DNA from: Planctomycetota bacterium
GTDB taxonomy: Bacteria > Planctomycetota > UBA8742 > UBA2392
NCBI GenBank assembly: GCA_020638675.1
Contig: JACKID010000001.1
Location: forward strand, 1,674,001-1,738,000
Direction of reading: 5' to 3'
DNA: 64,000 nucleotides
The notes under the pieces were generated by a model. That model was given only the letters and a program-made list of their open reading frames with translations. It was not told where the DNA came from and made no database searches. This document shows, piece after piece, positions 59,248 to 64,000 of this stretch. The position numbers and the translations under genes are program-made. Position 1 is the stretch's first letter, and the number at the start of each line of letters is the position of its first letter.

Positions 59248-62223
59248 ATGAAAGTAGACCCGAACGAATTGCGCCAACGCTTCCTGCGCTTCTTCGACGA
59301 GCGCATGAAAGACCACGCGGGCGGCAAGGTCACAGGCAGCCTCGTGCTGCCCAGCAGCTCATTGCAGCCGCCGGACGCCAGCACGCTGTTCACCAGCGCG
59401 GGCATGCACCAGTTCAAGGACGATTTCACCGGCAATTTGATTCACGGCACCCGCGCCGCCACCACCGTGCAGAAGTGCATGCGTACGCCGGACCTCGAGA
59501 ACGTCGGCAAGACCGCGCGCCACCACACGTTCTTTGAAATGCTGGGCTTCTTCAGCTTCGGCGACGGGCTCGACGGGCCCAACGGCAGCAAGGGGTTCTT
59601 CAAGAAGGAAGCCATCCGCTGGATCTGGGACTTCTACACGCTGCCCTGGGACAAGGGCGGCTGTGGTCTTGACACGTCAAAGCTGTACGTAAGTGTCTAC
59701 GGCGGCGACGAAAAGGGCGAAGGCCGGGACGAAGAGGCCGCCAAACTCTGGACTGAAATCCTCGGCAAGCTCTGGAAACCCGACGAGTTGAAGAAGCGCA
59801 TCTTCTACCTCGGCGAGCACGACAACTTCTGGCCCGCCGGCGCGCCCAGCGAAGGCCCGAACGGCGTCTGCGGCCCGTGCAGCGAAATCTTCTACGACCT
59901 CGGCGATGAATACGGCCAGGGCGACGTCGCAACCAACGGCGACCGCTTCATGGAAATCGGCAACATAGTCTTCACCCAGTACGAACGCTCAGGCCCCGCA
60001 CCCGGCAAGGGAACGCTGACACCACTGCCATCAAAAAACATCGACTTCGGCGGCGGCTTCGAGCGATTAGTCATGGTCCTCGACGGCGCTCCGACGACTC
60101 TTGACTCAAGTCTGTTTTCGAACATCCGGCAGCGATTGCGTGAGACACGGACGGAGAAGCTGACCGTCACGACAATCGAGGTGCTGCACGACGAGTACCA
60201 GTTTGTTTGTGTCGCTTCGGCGCTGTCTGGGGCCGCAGTTACAACGTGGGAACTGTTCCGAGATCCGCAGATGATTCTCTGGGGCTTACGTGACCGTTTG
60301 ACTGGCAGGTACTCTGCGGTGAGGGTCCTTGATCCAGCGCAGCGGGATCAGCGAACTCTAGACTGGCTCTCCGAAAAGTACCGCGACTACGAAATTCGTG
60401 AGAAGCGCATCGCCGACCACATTCGCGCGGTCACTTTTTCCATGTCCGACGGCATTCTCCCGTCGAACGAGGGTGCGGGCTACGTCATTCGCCGCATCAT
60501 CCGTCGCGCGTTCCGCGACGGCAGTGCGCTTGGCTTTGACGGGCCGTTCCTCCACAAGCTGGCGCCGGTGATCGTTGAACACTACGGCGACGCTTACCCC
60601 GAGCTCAAGCGCAACACCACGGCCGTGGTTGCAACCATCAAGCAGGAAGAAGAACAGTTCTCGACCACGCTTGAGCGCGGGCTGCAGCAGCTTTCCGGTC
60701 TGATCCGCGACCTGAAGAAACAGGGTGAGCGAGTGCTGCCCGGCAAGCCCGCGTTTGACCTGTACCAGTCGCAGGGCCTTCCCCGCGAAGTTGTGCAGGA
60801 CGAGCTTGCGGCCGAGGACTTCTCGCTGGACCAAGTCGGCTACGACGAAGCCGAAGAGGCTCACCGCAAGGCCTCCAAGGGTACCAAGCAGGCCGTGGTG
60901 TTCGAGAAGGGCTGGTTCCAGGACGTTAAAGGCAAGCACAAGCCCAGCCAGTTCCTTGGCTACGAAACCTGCGAGGCCGAGTGCAAGGTGCTCGCCATCG
61001 CGCGCGACGGCGAGCTGTTCGACATCATCGAAGCCGGCGACAGCGCCGTTGTCGTGCTCGACCGCACGCCGTTCTATGGCGAATCCGGCGGTCAGGTAGG
61101 GGATCGCGGTAGTCTGCAACACGATGGCGCGACCTTCGAAGTTGCCGATACCCAGAAGCGCGACGACTACTTCCTGCACGAGGGCAAGCTGCTGCACGGC
61201 AAGCTGCGCGTGGGCGACACGGTCACCGCGCGTGTGGATCAGCTGCGCCGCGACCGCATCCGCGCCAACCACAGCGCGACACACTTGATGCACGCGGCCT
61301 TGCGCACAGTGCTGGGCGAGCATGTGGTCCAGCGCGGCAGCGAAGTCGGGCCGGACCGCCTGCGCTTCGACTTCAGCCATCCGAAGGCGCTCAGCTTCGA
61401 GGAAAAGCAGACCATCGAGCGCCTGGTCAATGAGCAGGTGCAGGCCAACACCGAAGTCGGCACGGCCGTGATGGCGCCCGAAGAGGCCCAGAAGGCCGGC
61501 GCCATGGCCCTGTTCGGCGAAAAGTACGGCGACAAGGTTCGCGTGCTCAGCATGGGCCGCGACGGCTTCAGCAAAGAGCTGTGCGGCGGCACCCACGTGG
61601 CCCGTACTGGCGATATCGGCTACTTCCGTATCGTCAGTGAAGGCAGCAGCTCGGCGGGTGTGCGGCGCATTGAGGCCGTCACCGGCCAGGATGCGTATGA
61701 GCTCGCGGCCGAGGAGGCCAGGTTGCTGGCGCAACTGCACGCCGCTACGAAAGCCCAGCCCGGCAAGGTGCTGGAGAAGGTCGAGGGCCTGCTCAAGGAG
61801 GTGAAAGACCTCAAGGGCAAGGCGAAGAAGGGCGGCGGCGTAGACGAGAAGCAGCTCAAGTCCATCCGCGACTCGGGCGAAACTGTAGGTGACGTCACAG
61901 TTTACGTCGCCGAGTTCGACGGTGTGGAAGCGCCTGATCTGTTGACAATCAGTGACGCTTTGCGGCAGGATGACGCCCCGTCAGCGATTTTACTCGGCAG
62001 CCGCGGCGAAGGTCGTGCACTGCTGTTGTTGTCGTTTACGAAAGATTTGGTCGGACGGGGGCTTCACGCGGGCAAGATCGTTGGCGAAATGGCCCGCCTT
62101 GTCGGCGGCGGCGGTGGGGGGAAACCCGAAATCGCACAGGCCGGCGGCAAGAACCCGGAAGGTATGTCGGAAGCGTTGGCGACCGGCAGAAAACGTATCC
62201 GTGAAGTACTCGAAAAGGCGTGA
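59248..62223 (+). CDS. alaS: Alanine-tRNA ligase with an insertion
   Basis: Charges tRNA-Ala. 991 residues, longer than about 875. Catalytic core 1-480 with TSAGMHQFKDDF, RHHTFFEMLGFFSFG and NEGAGYVIRRIIRRA; editing domain with zinc-type motifs HSATHLMH and CGGTH; C-Ala domain at the end. Between LF (about 290) and RIADHIRA (387) lies 96 residues where E. coli has about 20, so a segment of about 75 residues is inserted (60118-60405), with less GC-rich codons than its surroundings. ATG at 59248 (MKVDPNELRQ) matches the family start. Upstream start at 59185 would translate a repeat. Confidence 0.95.
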   Translation: MKVDPNELRQRFLRFFDERMKDHAGGKVTGSLVLPSSSLQPPDASTLFTSAGMHQFKDDFTGNLIHGTRAATTVQKCMRTPDLENVGKTARHHTFFEMLGFFSFGDGLDGPNGSKGFFKKEAIRWIWDFYTLPWDKGGCGLDTSKLYVSVYGGDEKGEGRDEEAAKLWTEILGKLWKPDELKKRIFYLGEHDNFWPAGAPSEGPNGVCGPCSEIFYDLGDEYGQGDVATNGDRFMEIGNIVFTQYERSGPAPGKGTLTPLPSKNIDFGGGFERLVMVLDGAPTTLDSSLFSNIRQRLRETRTEKLTVTTIEVLHDEYQFVCVASALSGAAVTTWELFRDPQMILWGLRDRLTGRYSAVRVLDPAQRDQRTLDWLSEKYRDYEIREKRIADHIRAVTFSMSDGILPSNEGAGYVIRRIIRRAFRDGSALGFDGPFLHKLAPVIVEHYGDAYPELKRNTTAVVATIKQEEEQFSTTLERGLQQLSGLIRDLKKQGERVLPGKPAFDLYQSQGLPREVVQDELAAEDFSLDQVGYDEAEEAHRKASKGTKQAVVFEKGWFQDVKGKHKPSQFLGYETCEAECKVLAIARDGELFDIIEAGDSAVVVLDRTPFYGESGGQVGDRGSLQHDGATFEVADTQKRDDYFLHEGKLLHGKLRVGDTVTARVDQLRRDRIRANHSATHLMHAALRTVLGEHVVQRGSEVGPDRLRFDFSHPKALSFEEKQTIERLVNEQVQANTEVGTAVMAPEEAQKAGAMALFGEKYGDKVRVLSMGRDGFSKELCGGTHVARTGDIGYFRIVSEGSSSAGVRRIEAVTGQDAYELAAEEARLLAQLHAATKAQPGKVLEKVEGLLKEVKDLKGKAKKGGGVDEKQLKSIRDSGETVGDVTVYVAEFDGVEAPDLLTISDALRQDDAPSAILLGSRGEGRALLLLSFTKDLVGRGLHAGKIVGEMARLVGGGGGGKPEIAQAGGKNPEGMSEALATGRKRIREVLEKA

Positions 62224-62229
62224 TCAAGC

Positions 62230-62247
62230 CCGCGCCGTGAGGCGCGG
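62230..62247 (+). other. GC hairpin before rpmF
   Basis: CCGCGCC with GGCGCGG around GTGA, right after alaS. No T run. May end alaS transcription weakly or be another repeat. Confidence 0.4.
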
Positions 62248-62264
62248 CAGCAGGAGAGTGAGAA

Positions 62265-62453
62265 ATGGCCACACCGAAAAAGAAGACATCCAGGGCACGC
62301 CGTAACAGCCGCCGTTCACACCACGGACTGGCGCTGCCCAAGATCAGCAAGTGCGCCAAGACGGGCCTGCCGAAGCTGTCGCACCGCGTGTGCGAAGAAA
62401 GCGGCTTCTACGGCAAGACCAAGCAGGTGTTTGAAGTCGAAGAGCGCCTGTAA
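62265..62453 (+). CDS. rpmF: 50S ribosomal protein L32
   Basis: A 62-residue basic ribosomal protein. N-terminus MATPKKKTSRARRNSRRSHH is typical; KCAKTGLPKLSHRVCEESGFY corresponds to the zinc region but has only two Cys in place of two CxxC pairs, so this L32 is probably zinc-free. AGGAGAGTG ribosome site. The order rpmF-plsX-fabH is a widely conserved cluster linking translation with fatty acid synthesis. Confidence 0.95.
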   Translation: MATPKKKTSRARRNSRRSHHGLALPKISKCAKTGLPKLSHRVCEESGFYGKTKQVFEVEERL

Positions 62454-62468
62454 CCAAGACGCTTCAGT

Positions 62469-62491
62469 CCGGCCGTGAGTTTTACGGCCGG
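62469..62491 (+). other. Hairpin between rpmF and plsX
   Basis: CCGGCCGT with ACGGCCGG and a GAGTTTT loop. No T tract, so more likely an RNA-processing or partial terminator site. Confidence 0.4.
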
Positions 62492-62514
62492 GTCGCTCAC
62501 ATGAAGGAAGCGGA

Positions 62515-63534
62515 ATGCCCCGTATCGCCATAGATGCCATGGGTGGTGACAAAGCCCCCGGTGTCGTTGTCCGCGGCGCGTGGAAAGTCGCAAGCGAACA
62601 GCCTGAGTGGCAGCTGTTCCTCGTCGGTGACGAGGCGGCCGTCAGTGCCGAGCTGTCCAAGTGCGAAAAGCCGCTGACCAATCTGCACGTCGTGCACTCA
62701 CCAGAATCCATCGGGATGGACGAGCATCCCGTCGAGGCACTCAAGGCCAAGAAGCAGGCCAGCCTGCCGATGTGCGTAGGCATGGTTCGCGAGGGCAAGG
62801 CCGACGCGGTCATCAGCGCGGGCAACACCGGCGCGCTGGTAGCGGCCGGCACGCTGATGCTGCGCAATCTTCCGGGTGTGCGGCGCGCAGGCATTTTGAC
62901 CACGCTGCCGACCCTCCGCGGACGCATCGTGATCATGGACGTCGGCGCCAACGTCGCCGCCAAGGCGTCGCACCTTTCGCAATACGCGACCATGGGCGAC
63001 ATCTTCTATCGCAACCTGATCGCGCGCGAAGACGACAAGGTACACGTCAGCCTGCTCAGCGTTGGCAGCGAAGAAGGCAAGGGCAGCCCGGTTATCAAGG
63101 AAGCGCACGCGCTGCTTACGCAGTCTGAGCTGGATTTCCGAGGCAACATCGAAGGCCACGAAGTATTCGAAGGGGCCAGCGAAGTCATCGTCTGCGACGG
63201 CATGGTCGGCAACGTCGTGCTGAAGACAGCGGAGGGCCTTAGCGAGATCCTGGTCAAGATGTTCGTTCAGCACGCGACCAAGACGGGCATCGCAAGCGAC
63301 GAGCGATTCAAGGGCACCATCGGCTCACTGGCGCGCGACCTCGACTGGCAGGAAGTCGGCGGTGCGGCGTTGTTGGGCGTCAACGGTACCGTCGTGATCG
63401 CTCACGGGCGCAGCGACGAACGCGCCATCGCATCCGGCATCCGTACCGCGGCAGACTGCTGCGAAAAGCACGTGAACGACAAGATCATCGAGGCCCTGCA
63501 GCGTGAAGCCAGCAAAGCCGGCGCCACGCGCTGA
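62515..63534 (+). CDS. plsX: Phosphate acyltransferase PlsX
   Basis: Forms acyl-phosphate from acyl-ACP for phospholipid synthesis. 339 residues. Conserved AIDAMGGDKAPG at the N-terminus, then SAGNTGALVAAGTLMLRNL, ALLGVNGTVVIAHGRSDERAI and the phosphate-binding glycines. ATG at 62515 has AAGGAAGCGGA upstream. Part of rpmF-plsX-fabH. Confidence 0.95.
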   Translation: MPRIAIDAMGGDKAPGVVVRGAWKVASEQPEWQLFLVGDEAAVSAELSKCEKPLTNLHVVHSPESIGMDEHPVEALKAKKQASLPMCVGMVREGKADAVISAGNTGALVAAGTLMLRNLPGVRRAGILTTLPTLRGRIVIMDVGANVAAKASHLSQYATMGDIFYRNLIAREDDKVHVSLLSVGSEEGKGSPVIKEAHALLTQSELDFRGNIEGHEVFEGASEVIVCDGMVGNVVLKTAEGLSEILVKMFVQHATKTGIASDERFKGTIGSLARDLDWQEVGGAALLGVNGTVVIAHGRSDERAIASGIRTAADCCEKHVNDKIIEALQREASKAGATR

Positions 63535-63564
63535 TTCCCCGCAGGCACTGCAATAGGACATGAA

Positions 63565-64000
63565 GTGACCGAGCAGCGAGCAGGCATCCTCAGCATAGGC
63601 TCCTACGTTCCCGAGCGGGTGGTCACTAACGACGACATGTCGAAGATCGTCGACACGAGCGACGAGTGGATCTTCCAGCGCACAGGCATCCGCGAACGTC
63701 GCTTCGCCCGAGAAGACGAATACACGTCCGACATGGCGCTTGAGGCGACCAAGGTCGCGCTGGAGCGCGCCGAGATGAAGCCGACCGACATCGACTACAT
63801 CCTCGTCGCGACGGCCAGCCCGGACAACACGTTCCCCAACACCGCCTGCTGGGTGCAGCAGGGCTTGCAGATGGGCGACATTCCTTCGCTGGATATCAGC
63901 ACCGCCTGCGCGGGGTTTGTCTACGCGATCGAGTTGGCCGCCGCGCTCGTCAACACAGACACCTACAAGAACGTGCTGGTGATCGGCGCCGAGAAGCTGT
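63565..64000 (+). CDS. fabH: 3-oxoacyl-ACP synthase III (FabH), truncated by window edge
   Basis: Initiates fatty acid chains by condensing acetyl-CoA with malonyl-ACP. Only the first 145 residues are visible. IGSYVPERVVTNDDM, DEWIFQRTGIRERR and the nucleophile Cys in DISTACAGFVYAIEL confirm the family. Start GTG at 63565 (the short ATG at 63560 leads to a stop). It follows plsX by 30 bases. Confidence 0.93.
   Translation, partial: MTEQRAGILSIGSYVPERVVTNDDMSKIVDTSDEWIFQRTGIRERRFAREDEYTSDMALEATKVALERAEMKPTDIDYILVATASPDNTFPNTACWVQQGLQMGDIPSLDISTACAGFVYAIELAAALVNTDTYKNVLVIGAEKL

Noticed and set aside
60118..60405. Intein in AlaRS
   Set aside because: No starting Cys/Ser block or terminal His-Asn, and about 75 extra residues is too short.
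1..64000. tRNA or rRNA genes
   Set aside because: No T-loop motif within an acceptor-stem context and no conserved rRNA sequence was noticed on either strand; a tRNA scan would settle it.

Overview
This 64 kb window is dense, GC-rich bacterial chromosome. About 57 protein genes are supported, with no rRNA or tRNA genes, no CRISPR array and no prophage or transposase gene. A squalene-hopene cyclase, many lipobox proteins, a heptose epimerase, a deoxyhypusine-synthase-like enzyme, a PheT without its OB-fold insertion and a fused AroD-AroE(-AroK) point to a Gram-negative-type environmental lineage, most likely Planctomycetota or a neighbouring phylum. That placement is inference from gene content.

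Layout: 1-3.3 kb holds lipoproteins and a LexA/CI-like repressor with its own promoter and dyad. 3.3-7.5 kb holds hopanoid cyclase, a secreted protein and a uracil-DNA-glycosylase relative. 7.5-22.7 kb is mostly minus strand: guaB, folE, parvulin-like foldases, truD, a lipid kinase, a class IV aminotransferase, prepilin peptidase, a three-domain AroD-AroE-AroK protein and dnaA; a GH63-like glycosidase and a LysM protein run the other way. 22.7-37.2 kb contains ald, a HEAT-repeat lipoprotein, a divergent GAPDH, pgk, rpe, an FHA-GAF-HD-GYP protein and a 480-bp gap that appears to encode a structured RNA. 37.4-47.3 kb holds a rhomboid-like protein, a CtpA protease, pheT, lgt, a DUF169 protein, a four-helix-bundle (23S-IVP-like) element and a thioesterase/acyl-CoA ligase pair. 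47.6-54.6 kb has a tricorn-like protease, a MazG-like protein and a flavin/GAF/hemerythrin redox group. 54.9-64 kb has the deoxyhypusine synthase-like gene, hldD with a membrane phosphatase, recA, alaS, and the rpmF-plsX-fabH lipid cluster, which runs off the edge.

The most unusual signal is a family of intergenic elements built from exact 7-bp tandem units arranged as facing arms. Five loci are seen (about 27.9, 38.4, 44.8-45.3, 56.0 and 57.9 kb). Each begins at or within a few bases of a stop codon. One carries a gene between its arms: a four-helix-bundle protein of the 23S rRNA intervening-sequence family, flanked by a 6-bp direct repeat. The gene-bearing copy looks like a free-standing intervening-sequence-type mobile element and the others like gene-less relatives. 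Other repeat types are twin GC hairpins (10.4 and 30.1 kb), GNRA-capped GC hairpins (32.8 and 59.2 kb) and a 10-bp-period inverted repeat (9.2 kb).
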